From: Myxocyprinus asiaticus
Taxonomy: Eukaryota; Chordata; Actinopteri; Cypriniformes; Catostomidae
Direction of reading: 5' to 3'
DNA: 64,000 bases
Assembly: GCF_019703515.2 (NCBI RefSeq)
Contig: NC_059365.1
Location: forward strand, 35,855,501-35,919,500
In this document: positions 36,399 through 46,636 of the stretch, piece by piece
Layout of the letters: each line of letters opens with the position of its first letter
Numbering within the stretch: position 1 is the stretch's first letter
Position numbers and translations under genes: made by a program
Notes under the pieces: generated by a model
Told to the model about the DNA's origin: nothing
The model's input: only the letters and a program-made list of their open reading frames with translations
Database searches by the model: none

Positions 36399-36689
36399 TT
36401 ATATTTTCTATTCGCTTTTTATTTTTATTCTATTTTTTATTTTCTCTGTCTTGTTGTTGTATTGTTTGTGTGCTGGAAGCTTCTGTCACCAAGACAAATT
36501 CCTTGTATGTGTAAGCATACTTTACAATAAAGCTCATTCTGATTCTGACATCAAGAGCTCTGTCCTAAGAAGTGAGAGTAGGGCATAGGGAGGATCACTT
36601 TCGATTGGAAACCACCCCAATGCAGAGGACGGAGACCGACCGCATGAAGAGAACATGCGAAAACAGCAGTAGCTAGCAAGAGAATTTCA

Positions 36690-37185
36690 AGTCTTCAGTC
36701 AAGTACCAGAGGAAAGATACAGGTAAACAAAAATGTTTACTTTTCAGTCATGTTCAGGTAGCGAGATATAATATTAAACTGCCACCAACTGCCCGGTGTT
36801 ACTTATATTAGACATTTTATCTTTTATTATGGAACATTTTCTACACATGAAGCAAGTAAGACTGCGAGTCGGTCACTACCAAAAAAAAAAAAAACATACA
36901 GGTAAATGAAAATGTTTACTTTTCAGTCATGTTCAGGTAGTGAGATATAATCTTAAACTATCCAATTGCCTGGTATTACTTATATTAGACATTTTGTATT
37001 TTATTAGGGAACATTTTCTACACATGAAGCAAGACTGTGAGTCAGCTACCAGAGAGAAAACACAGGTAAATGAAAATGTTTACTTTTCAGTCATGTTCAG
37101 GTAACGAGATATAATCTTAAACTAACCAATTGCCCAGTGTTACTTATATTAGATGTTTTGTCTTTTATTAAAGACAATGGCCAGC
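36690..37185 (+). repeat. Triplicated exon-intron unit in the hAT/ZMYM1-like pseudogene
   Basis: Units of about 165-180 bp start at ACAGGTAAAC (36719), ACAGGTAAAT (36899) and ACAGGTAAAT (37062). Each has a splice-donor-like AG/GTAAA, TTTACTTTTCAGTCATGTTC, GAGATATAAT and a TTTTATTA acceptor-like end. Two units contain a short exon-like piece (AACATTTTCTACACATGAAG to the next donor). After the third, the acceptor leads into the acidic exon at 37176. Confidence 0.75.
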
Positions 37186-39045
37186 CAAGGCTGGAGAGAG
37201 AAGATGATTGTGAAAAAGAGGAAGAAATACATGAAAGCTTAGAGAAATATGAAACTCCTGAAGAACAGAGAGACCAACAGCAAGGTGATTTAGATGTGGA
37301 GAGAGTCAGCAGGCCTGGAAACAGAGAGTAGGCAGACAACTATCTGGAGAGTGAGAGCACTGAACATTTAAAGCAAGAAGAGAAAAGAGATGAAGCCACT
37401 GACAGTGAGGCTGAGTGTGACTTTGAGACAGGATGGAGTGAGAGGAGTCCTGTGCATCTCCAAGCACTCCATCTGAACCATCAGGTTTGTGATGCAGCTT
37501 AAAATTGCAGAGGAAGTCAGTTTATACATTTATTATAGGCATATATATGCTTGATGAGATGAGTTGAAAACTGAGCTTTAGTTCTGTTTATTTTTTATTA
37601 AACAAAATATATAATAATTTTAACTTGCCTAAGGCCTATGAATACTTTAAGTAATTATTCACTGCATCTGCATTCTACACAGATATCTCCAAGTGTAGAG
37701 ATGATCCACCAGCGCAGCCTCTCTTAACAGCATTTCCAAAGACGCTGATGGGGGACAGGAGGAGCTTCAAAGCAGAATGGTTTAAGATTCATCCCTGGCT
37801 TGGGTATTCCAGAATATCCGACACTGCATTTTGTTAAGCCTGCTGACATTTTAGTCCTCCCAACAGCCCAAAGTGAGTTTTTGATATTCCATCTGGTTTT
37901 AAAAACTGGAAGATGGCAACCTACAAGGAAGGGGGATTTGCAATTCATGCCAGGTGAGAGCGCCACAAGCAAGCCATGGTTGCATGGAAAGATAATGAAA
38001 CAGCAGCAAAAAGTAACAGAACATTGCTAAATGTCTTAAACTAGGGATGTGCGAGACTAGTCGACTAAATGGTTCTGATACTGCTAGTCGACACTGGAAT
38101 TAACAGTCAGTTAATATTTCCCCCCGTTAAACTGATCATTTTTATAAATTTACGTTTGGCTTTTTATTTTTACAGAGGCTGCGCTTAAATTACTGTCATA
38201 TTAATGTTACATATTTTAAATAGAATGAATAATACAAATATTATTTTAAAAAGAGGATATCTGGAGCAGATACAAAGTTTAATTTCACCTCAGGCTGCGC
38301 GTGCTTCCCCCTCTCACTCGCGGTGCGCGCAGGAAAATGCCCCCTCGCTAGACAAGCAAACTCAGCAAAGTAGTTATGAAATCACTTTGGTTGTGGTGCG
38401 GGAATCGGCTTTCCAAACGTTTGAAAGTCCCTATGGATGTTTTCACATTTGAGTCTTCTTTAAATCTGTGCATGCTTATACATTATTTTTCTGCTGTGCA
38501 GGCTTTTTGAAGCGCAGGATAGCCGCCTCAGGTGAGTCAAGTCTTGTCTTTCACCGGACCATGTCGAAAATGTATGCTTCTGAGTAAGTAGCCTAGAAAA
38601 TGACTGTTTATTTTCAACGAGGTGAAGACTGTTTAATGGGTTAAACTATCTTTTATTCTGTGTGTCATGTTTAGAATACATTAGGTTTATTGTAGGCTAC
38701 ATAACTATTTTTTCTATCCTATAGCTACTTTTTTTTACATCATAACTGTTTTTGGTTAACATTCTTTACAGAACAGCTGTCATATTAGATCAATGGCTAA
38801 TGCACAACTGCACGTCATGAAATATTTGCAAATTTTCAGTGCATTTTTTTTCCTCTCGTAGATTTGGCTTAGTCTACCTGTTAATTATTTTCAACAACGT
38901 CCTGACTGTTTTAATATGTTAAGTATCTTTTACAGTTTAGAACAGTCTGGGTTGCTCTATTGGTCCTGCAGTTTTTGTTCAATTGTTTTCAATAAATATT
39001 CCTGTTAAATATTCACTAACGTTGATTCAGTGAATGCATGTCATG

Positions 39046-39048
<3 letters not shown>

Positions 39049-39110
<62 letters not shown>
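39049..39110. repeat. (TA)n and poly-T tract
   Basis: TA run at about 39049-39094 followed by a T run that forms the tail side of the SINE. Confidence 0.9.
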
Positions 39111-39111
<1 letters not shown>

Positions 39112-39524
39112 ATCCCCTTTTCTCCCAATGTTGGAATGCCCAATTCCCACTACTTTAGTAGGTCCTCATGGTGGCCCGGTTACTCACCTCAATCCGGGTG
39201 GCGGAGGACACGTCTCAGTTGCCTCCACTTCTGAGACCGTCAATCCGTGCATCTTATCACGTGGCTCACTGTGCATGACAGTCTCACAACATGTGGAGGC
39301 TCATGCTAAACTCCGCGATCCACGCACAACTTACCACGCGCCCCATTGAGAGCGAGAACCACTTAATCACGACCACGAGGAGGTTACCCCACGTGACTCT
39401 ACCCTCCATAGCATCTAGGCCAATTTGTTTACTTAGGAGACCTGGCTGGAGTCACTCAGCACACCCTGGATTTGAACTCACGACTCCAGGGATGGTAGTC
39501 AGCGTCACTTCATTTTCTATATTT
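39095..39524 (-). mobile_element. tRNA-derived SINE, copy 1
   Basis: Reverse oriented: the tRNA-like end is at high coordinates, with a B-box-like GAGTTCAAATCCAGG on the minus strand. The body has GACTCCAGCCAGGTCTCCTA and GAATTGGGCATTCCAA, and the tail is A-rich on the minus strand. It matches the copy at 49450-49835. Similar SINEs are widespread in cyprinid fish. I do not see a box A, so the 5' part of the tRNA head may be missing. Confidence 0.8.
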
Positions 39525-41049
39525 AATGTGCAATGATCATAATGCAAGGTGAGCACATCGCAGATAAATGCCCCTTTTCAGTGGAATTTAGCTTCAAATT
39601 TGGAATAGATTAAGTATTTTAATTTTTTTTTTTACTTTTTTCTGAAGGTTGGTTTCTTTTTAGACTAGTCGACTATAAAATTTCCATTTAAACGTCAGTG
39701 AAATAAGTCGTTCAGCACATCCCTATCTTAAACAAAGAACACAAAGAACAGATAAAAGAAAACCGGGACTATATGAAAACTATAGTTGAAGTACTTCTAT
39801 TTACTGCCACACAGAACATTCCTCAAAGAGGACATGATGAATCGGTAGAGTTGGACAACAGGGGTAAATTTATGCCAATTTTAGAAACAATTGCCAAACA
39901 TGACAAAACTGTAAAAAAAAAAAAAAAAAAAATAATAGGTTGCATTCCAACCATAGTGCCAAATACACCAGCAAAGCAATTCGGAATGAGGTTCTGACTT
40001 GTTTGGCAGACATTGGTAAGAACAAAAATGACTGAAGAAGTGAAACAGAGTGAAGTCTTCAGTATTATGGCTGATGAAACTCAAGACATTAAAAAAAGAA
40101 GATATCCTAAGTACTCAGGTACTATTACAGTGCAGCCAGTCATGAGTTTTATCCAATTTGAAGCGGCTGATCAGTTAGACGCAGCTGGGCTTACTGAAAA
40201 GATTATCCACGTTAGAATGCCATGGTCTAGAATACAGGGAGAATTTAGAAGGCCAAGCCTATGATGGCGCATCTGTTATGAGTGGCAAACATGTAGGTGT
40301 ACAGGCACGAATTAAAGATGTGGCAAAGCATGCCTTTTACATTCACTGTAGTGCACACAATCTAAATTTGGTACTTGTTGACATAGTCAAAGCAATCCCT
40401 GAGGCTGACAGATTTTTCTCTCTGCAGGAAAGACATTACGTGTTCGTGTCTGGGTCACATATGCATAATAAATGGCTTGCTGTACAAAAATAAATGTTCG
40501 AAGGTGCTCCTAGAGAACTTCAGAGACTAAGCAATACTCGGTGGGCATGTCGCTATATTTCTTTGTTTAATACCCTGGATAGATTGCCTGCCATTAAGAG
40601 AGTTTTGCAGGAGATAGTTGAGGAACACAATGGTGACAGGTCTGTTGAAGCACAAGACTTGCTTGCCCAGTTAGACTTGAAATTCATTGTGCATCTTGTT
40701 AAACTATGTAAAAAAAATCACTTGATCTCTCAAAGGCTGTTGATTTAGTTCAAGCTTTGACTCAGACTTTGCATGAGTTCAGAAATGAGTCAGTTTTGAT
40801 GGTCTCTATACTGAAGTAGTAAATAGAGCCGGACAGTGTAATATTACATTACAGACTGCTGAAAAACATCATACACGGCTAAGTTCAAAATTTGGTGGAC
40901 ACTGTGTTCTTTCTAAAACTGGTGAGAGAAGGGCAGAGGTGGATAAAGCTGGCTTTCGTTCTTCCTTTTTTTACCCAGTGTTAGACCAAATTCCACAACT
41001 GTAATATGAGTGGCATCCAAGACCTAAATCCTAAAAGTGATGCATTTCT

Positions 41050-41110
41050 GAAACAGGAGGTTTTTTGTTGTTGTTGTTGTTGTTGTTGTTTTTTTTTTTT
41101 TTTTTTTTGG
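41050..41110. repeat. (GTT)n and poly-T tract in the hAT pseudogene
   Basis: A run of GTT units (about 41068-41090) followed by about 20 T breaks the transposase frame before its C-terminal domain. Confidence 0.9.
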
Positions 41111-41469
41111 TAGAATGTATAGCTTGAATATTGAGGATTTGGGGCATGAAATACATCAGTTTAAAAAGGTTTTAGACAGGAAAATAGAACAAGGCATGCA
41201 GAGACCCTCAAGTGTGGTGGAGCTGGCATCATTCATGGAATCTTATAGAGAGGTGTTTTTTGAGCTCTATAAACTTTGTAAAATAAGTGGTGCAATTCCA
41301 ATCAGTACAGCTTCCTGTGAAAGGAGCTTCTCCACTTTAAAACAGGTCAAGACACATCTGAGATCTACTATGGCAGATGAGAGAGTGAGCGACTTGGGGG
41401 TATTGACTATTGAATCAAAGCTCTTATAAACTGAGCATACATGATCATGTTACAGATCATCATAAGTGT

Positions 41470-41960
41470 ATTTACAGATTCAGACGACTGCCTGTGTTGA
41501 TTTGTGTTATCTATTAGATTAAGCATGCAGATTATTGCCTATGTTAATTTCTGTTATACACAGATAAGTGTCAAGGTATTAAGAGTGTGTGCTGTCATAT
41601 CTGTGAATTTTACAGATGCAGATAATTGTTTTGGCATTAAGAGTGTACAGTGTTATATATGTTACAGATGAGGATAAGTGCATAGATATGACAGTAAGAG
41701 TGTATATTGATGTTATATCTGTCACTGATGCAGATCATTGTTTTGGCATTAAGAGTATACAGTGTTATATCTGTCAAAGATGCAGATAATTGTTTTGGCA
41801 TTAAGAGAGTACAGTGTTATATCTGTTACAGATGCAGATAAGTGCATAGATATGACAGTAAGAGTGTATCTTGATGTTATATCTGTCACAGATGCAGATA
41901 ATTGCTTTGGCATAAAGAGTGTAGTGTTATATTGGTTAAAGATGCAGAAGATAACTGTTA
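41470..41960 (+). repeat. Minisatellite of ~55-60-bp units
   Basis: Repeated words GATGCAGATAATTGTTTTGG, GGCATTAAGAGTGTACAGTG and GTTATATCTGTCACAGATGC recur at least seven times from 41570. Two unit types alternate (one with TTGTTTTGGCATTAAGAG, one with AAGTGCATAGATATGACAG). It starts right after the hAT C-terminal frame, so it may lie in the element's 3' end. Confidence 0.85.
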
Positions 41961-42204
41961 CTGTATCTGAGTGGATAGTGTTTATATTATGTAATGAGAG
42001 CAACTCATTTCTCTTTAGATTATACAATTAAAAATTATTAAAAGAAGATTAAATATGAGTGATTAATTCTGATCACCCCACAGGTATACATTTTTGATAC
42101 AAGTATATGTTTACATGCCATAAAATCAGTGGACATTCTGTAATTTAAATTTGGCTAAATCTTCTGGTGTTTTCCAGTGGACCTTTTTAATAATAGGAGC
42201 AAAT

Positions 42205-42290
42205 GGTCAGATTTAATTCAGCTTTATTGGCAAGATATATTGCCAACACATTATAAGACACTATACATACAGATATAAACCAAAATGAAT
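42205..42290 (-). repeat. Short LINE 3' tail fragment
   Basis: On the plus strand TCAGATTTAATTCAGCTTTA and TTGGCAAGATATATTGCC resemble the reverse of the LINE 3' end at 36480-36548. Only the tail is present. Confidence 0.4.
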
Positions 42291-42950
42291 GCTGAAGTTT
42301 AAAATCTGAAAATTATTATTTTGTCTGGCTGCTGTTCAGTCTCTATCGTGCACACGTTGGGTCTCTCTTGCGTGCTTTCGCTTATGACACTGGCTTAGAT
42401 GACAGTGAGAGAGCATTCTCCATACAGTAAATCTGCTCCCATGTTTATTATGACCGGGACATTGCACATAATGAATAAGTGTGCACTGCTCTACACAATC
42501 AGTTTCTTTGCTATGATGTACAATTGAGCGTGTACCGCCTGTACATTTATTTATGCCAATTTTAGCCACATGAAGTGGGGAAAAACATTAATAAAGTTTT
42601 AGGAAGTGCAAAAAAAAAAAAAGGAAAAGAAAAAAATGGATAGTGCATTAATTGCATTACATTTTTTTAACAAGTTAAAACCATCAATTATTATTACTAT
42701 TATTATTAATCCCCACGGGGCAATTACAAAATATTAATCCCAGAAATTGATGTGTTACATTTCCCAGCCCTAAGAAAAAACATATTTATTCCTATTAAAG
42801 ATATAGTACCATAATGTAAAATATCATAATACTTTGAAATATCTTTTTTTTTCCACAACTCTAAAAATAAGGGGTTTCAATATAAAATGGTGCATGACAG
42901 CATAGAGAACATTACACAGGACAAAATCACCCATTCACTTTACCTTCTTG
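42291..42950. other. Unassigned AT-rich stretch
   Basis: No gene. ATTTCCCAGCCCTAAG near 42757 is a hAT-like terminus read from the other side. A 77-codon minus-strand frame at 42336-42569 has no motif. Confidence 0.35.
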
Positions 42951-43698
42951 TGCATGTAGGGCTTTACTGGTTGTTTAGATCAGTGTTACTATCAGAAATA
43001 ATTAATAATTATTATCTTAGTTATTAATTAATATTTAAATTAATTAATAGAATCTAACTCATTAAAACCTCATATGGGGCTCCAGTAAATGTAGTGCGCT
43101 ACGTTTAGGAGCGGGTTTGTTTATTAGCAATAATTAATAATTATCAAAGATAATTATTAATTATTAAAATCAATCAAACATTGATTTGAATCAATGTTAG
43201 CTTTTTTAATCCATTCAATCAAGAATTATCAATGATAATCGTGAATTGTTAACATCGATTAAATATTGATTAAAATTAACACTAGCTTATTGATCCTTCA
43301 AATTCAACAATCATCAAAGATAATTATCAATTATCAAAAATCAATAGAATATTAATAAGGATTAATATGCCAGGGCACTACCCTGGAATCAGGGACAAAT
43401 AACCAGATAGTATAACAGTCTCAATATTAGACTGTTCTCTTAGGAAAATCGACATCAATTTTCGGAAAAAAAAAACAATGAAGGTTTGATTCCGAGCACT
43501 GACATCCCATCAGCATTTGACACAGGTGTATGCAAAACAAACCAAAACACTTCTCTTTGAAACTTGAAGTTTATTTATGCAGTAATATCAATTAATAATC
43601 AATACAATGCAGTCAATAAACTTCCGACTTACAACTACAAACAAAAACAGTGATATGATTAGATATGGTAACCAAAATAATCCTATAACACATGAGGA

Positions 43699-43699
<1 letters not shown>

Positions 43700-43734
<35 letters not shown>
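43700..43734. repeat. (GT)n microsatellite
   Basis: A GT run inside LTR-like copy B; the equivalent run in copy A is at 32932-32971. Confidence 0.95.
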
Positions 43735-43736
<2 letters not shown>

Positions 43737-44351
43737 CGAAGGACACGCACAAAATGGCGGATGTGACTCTCGTGGAGAGTATGTCATGCGAGATTTCCAG
43801 CCGGAGAATATGGCTGCGAATGTGGGCGGAGAGAAACCAGTCAATGGCGTCTGCCAGTTTACCGCGTGTATCCGCTTGTATGATAGCATAGGGACAAAGC
43901 TGAGCTTTATCACGAAGTTATCTACTAGCCAAAAATATGTGCAAGAATGTTTGTGAGGGGTCGCACGCATGTGTGTGTGGTTAGTACGAGAGAGAGAGAG
44001 AGAGAGAGAATAAAGTGACGGCCCCAAAGCTGGTTTCGCGATCGTGGGAGAGAAAGCAGCTGTTAGTTTATCACTCAGAGACGCTGTAAACCATCCTGCG
44101 GTCTTTGATTCTTTAATGGATAAACTCAGTGTGCCGGTCTCACCCGCGATGGCGAAAATGCACAACAGTCCAATGTGGTTAGACTACAACACAGCAGATC
44201 TCATTAGTGATAGTAGTACATTACAGTAATACCTTGAGTATTAGCCGCAATGAGCGGACTCGGCAGTCCGTAAACTGTACAAGCAACAACCTTGATACAC
44301 AAGAATAACATATTATAATATTCTATCGCTGCCCAGACGTAAACCTCTTAC

Positions 44352-44855
44352 TTGAATCGCATGAGGATGCAGCTAGAATGTGTGTTCATCCATCCTTTAA
44401 CTCCAACTCGGTTCCTCGAGGCTCGGGTGATGACGGGAGGCCGTTTCCTCGCTCTGTCGGCGGGCGGTACGGCTGCTGATTCTCGGCAGGCTGGCGGAGA
44501 AATCAGCGACGTCAACTTGATTGAAGATGGAAGAGAAATCTTTTATCTCTTCACTTCTGCAGGCAAACGGATGAAGATGCGGATTGCTCAGGGGTCTCCT
44601 TCGGATCCGTTAGAGTGTTCGGTGGAACACAGAGTAATCTCAACTTGTCCAGCGAGATGGAGATTGTATGGCCACAGTTTCAAGTCGGACATTACTTCCT
44701 TGTGCCACGAGGCTACGCCTGAGAGCAATTATGAGCTGCATCTATGCATGGCGAACAAAGTTGCTGGAAGCAACTCCCGGAAGCATCTCAGAGTTATTTC
44801 TACTCCCGATGACGTCATGGTTGAGAGGTGTTCTGTTGTGTGCCTCATCCAATAG
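44352..44855 (+). other. Shared open frame in copy B, probably not coding
   Basis: The counterpart of 33363-33800. It opens at a TTG (44352), with ATG at 44361, and reads HPLTPTRFLEARVMTGG to ISTPDDVMV. A 6-base in-frame indel separates the copies, and amino-acid-changing differences dominate by eye. No domain recognised. Confidence 0.4.
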
Positions 44856-45055
44856 GAGTTGAGAGTTCGATCCTTTAGTGATCAATGCTTCATGGGATTT
44901 GTAGTCTGTTTTGGACTCCCTTTGTTTGATTTTGGCACGGTTTTTATCAGTAAGATTTATGACTTTGTATGTGGTCAGGCTTTTACGACTGTTAGGCTTG
45001 CCTTTGTCTTCTATCTGAATACATGATGCCCAACATGCATTACACAGAAAAATAG

Positions 45056-45234
45056 TTCTATCAGGAAGACTCGCAGACATGAGTGAAATTTAAGATGACA
45101 TTTATTTAATGAATATAAAACAGAAATGTAATCTCTCTCGTTGGCGTAAGCCCCGTCTGGCAGTCCGAAGAATTTGTACTCAGAACCGTCAAATCCTGCT
45201 GGAGATATGAGGCAGGGGCGAGGAGCCTACCCCC
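45056..45234 (-). repeat. Direct repeat unit 1 (~179 bp)
   Basis: Begins TTCTATCAGGAAGACTCGCA and ends GGGGCGAGGAGCCTACCCC. Repeated at 45430-45607 with 195 bases between. The internal word GGCGTAAGCCCCGTCTGGCA is shared. Strand is given as that of the recombinase remnant at 46637. Confidence 0.85.
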
Positions 45235-45429
45235 GTGCAGGACAGGACTCAACTGGTGGTGGTGGGGTGGTGGAGGCTGCCGTGTTAGCACACTGAAACA
45301 GCAATGTGATAGATTGTGAGCCGACTTATAAAGCAATGGCTTACATGTGATTGGCTAGGAGTTACCTAGCTAATGGTACAATGATGTACAACTGCTAGTC
45401 TTCCCGCTAGAATTACGCTGCACTTACAT

Positions 45430-45607
45430 TTCTATCAAGAAGACTCGCAGACTTGAGTGAAATTTAAGATGACATTTATTTGATGAATATAAAACAGAAA
45501 TGTAATGTCTCTCTTTGGCGTAAGCCCCGTCTGGCAGTTCGAATAAGTTGTACTCGGAACTGTCATGTCCTGCCAGAGATAGGAAGCAGGGGCGAGGAGC
45601 CTACCCC
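45430..45607 (-). repeat. Direct repeat unit 2 (~178 bp)
   Basis: Same sequence as 45056-45234 with scattered differences. Together with the spacer and the recombinase remnant at 46637-46900 the layout recalls the split direct repeats of Ngaro-type elements, but this is inference. Confidence 0.85.
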
Positions 45608-45739
45608 AAAAGAGAGAAAGTAGAATACTACCCCCAAAAGAGAAGATCCAGTCAGGTACAAACCAGGTCTTGTGTTAGGCGTTCATTCTGGAGAAGAGGG
45701 GAAAGAAAAGAGATGTGAACACCTAGATTTGACATGAAA

Positions 45740-46560
45740 TGCGCAATATCTCTGGCATGGTTGTGCGATACCTTTGCAATAGGAAAAGCCGTGCGTTTGT
45801 TTTTGTTTTTTTCTCTTTTTTTTTTTCCTTCCTTGAGTTTGATTTTGTTCTTGTCTGTTTTTTTTTATTTTTTTTTTATTTTTTTTATTTTATCCTTGTC
45901 CTTGAGTGCGATTTTAGGCCCTCCATCGAGGAGCCCCTGGTTGTGCAGAATCTTTGCCAAAGATGAACAACTTGGTATAAGGCCCTACGTTAGGCCAACA
46001 TTGTTGTGCAGTCTTTGTTGAAAGATAAACAACATTTGATTATGAAAACCCTCCAATGAGGGAAGAGTTATTTGAGATATCTTTGCCGAAAGGTGAACAA
46101 CGTGGCGTAAAGCCATACGATAATGGCGACATTACGTGCAATACCTTTGTTGAAAGGAAACAACATTTGATTATGAAAACCTTCCAATGAGGGAAGAGTT
46201 GTTTGAGATATCTTTGCCGAAAGATGAACAAAATAGCGTAAAGCCATACGATAATGGCGACGTTGTGTGCAATACTTTTCATTGAAAGAAAACAACATTT
46301 GATTATGAATCCTCTGATGAGGGCGGGCATTGTTTGATGTTTATCTTTGCCAAGGTGAACAGCATACATAAAGCCATACGTAATGGCGATGTTGTCGTGC
46401 AATACCCTGTTGAAAGATATCCCATGATAGTGTGAGCTGTCCAGCGAGGGTGAGCTGGCTTGTGCAATACCTATGTAAAGGAAACCATGCTTGAGATTAT
46501 GGAAGCCCTGGCGAGGAGGGTAGACATAGTTATGCATTATCCTTGCAAAACGATGGATGT
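45740..46560. repeat. Tandem array with ~131-bp units made of two ~65-bp half-units
   Basis: AACAACATTTGATTATGAA recurs at about 46029, 46160 and 46292 (spacing 131-132). Within each unit, TATCTTTGCCGAAAGGTGAA and ATACCTTTGTTGAAAGGAAA are related half-units about 65 bases apart, each followed by AAC and a C-C-AT-A-GG block. Degenerate units extend to about 45740 on the left and 46560 on the right. The 193-codon minus-strand frame through it is a by-product of the repeat. Confidence 0.85.
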
Positions 46561-46636
46561 GCTTGAATTGAATCATTGTGTAGGGAAAGATGTGATGAGA
46601 GAGAGCCACCAACCACCACAAGATAGGTATGAAAAC

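Larger units (their letters stand above)
31990..36548 (+). mobile_element. Jockey-superfamily LINE (CR1/L2/Rex-like), split by two insertions
   Basis: The LINE starts near 31990 (5' truncated). It reads LDELTDTVTSYISFCEDMC to KPWFTAKLRQL at 32045-32175, and continues at 34021 with RQAKEDAYRSGDTILYNQAK after the inserted unit at 32176-34020. The RT follows at 34390-35440 and the 3' end at 36400-36548 has GCTTCTGTCACCAAGACAAA, AATAAAGCTCATTCTGATTC. A Tc1-like element interrupts the 3' untranslated region at 35815-36398. Without the two guests the LINE is about 2.1 kb. Confidence 0.9.
38042..39725. mobile_element. Non-autonomous hAT with perfect 8-bp target duplication
   Basis: Ends TAGGGATGTGCGAGACTAGT and, inverted from the right, TAGGGATGTGCTGAACGACT, flanked by TCTTAAAC on both sides (38034-38041 and 39726-39733). 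Removing it and one TCTTAAAC rejoins the transposase frame of the host pseudogene (LLNVLN then KEHKEQIKENRDY). 1684 bp, of which about 430 is a nested SINE (39095-39524). No transposase. Confidence 0.95.
36590..41430 (+). pseudogene. hAT-family transposase (ZMYM1-like), multi-exon, decayed
   Basis: Visible parts in order: an acidic, Glu-rich exon (37176-37484; EREDDCEKEEEIHESLEK) with a stop near 37329; a TTF-type zinc-finger-like exon from 37681 (TAFPKTLMGDRRSFKAEWFK, then FC-AC-HF with stops); a DUF4371-like region (39734-40750; VKQSEVFSIMADETQDI, SAHNLNLVLVDIVKAIPEA, LSNTRWACRYISLFNTLDRL); and the hAT C-terminal dimerisation domain (41115-41429; IPISTASCERSFSTLKQVKT). Several stops and frameshifts show it is inactive. 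It is split by a hAT at 38042-39725. Fish ZMYM1-like genes are both host-annotated and transposon-derived; terminal repeats of this one were not found, so I cannot tell a transposon from a dead domesticated gene. Confidence 0.8.
42955..45035 (+). mobile_element. Solo-LTR-like unit, copy B, with 4-bp target duplication
   Basis: Same start (TGTAGGGCTTTACTGG) and same end (TGCCCAACA) as copy A, flanked by TGCA on both sides (42951-42954 and 45036-45039). 2081 bp against 1845 bp in copy A; most of the difference is about 235 extra bases at 43735-43971 between two GT tracts. The two independent 4-bp duplications show this is a mobile unit with defined ends. Internal features match copy A, including AATAAAG at 44009. 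Confidence 0.85.

Noticed and set aside
45740..46560. Regular repeats considered as a CRISPR array
   Set aside because: Units are contiguous 65/131-bp tandem repeats without short identical repeats and unique spacers, and the DNA is vertebrate.
46040..46621. A 193-codon minus-strand frame
   Set aside because: It runs through the 131-bp tandem array and repeats its own sequence (FIIKCCFLS); it is a product of the repeat.
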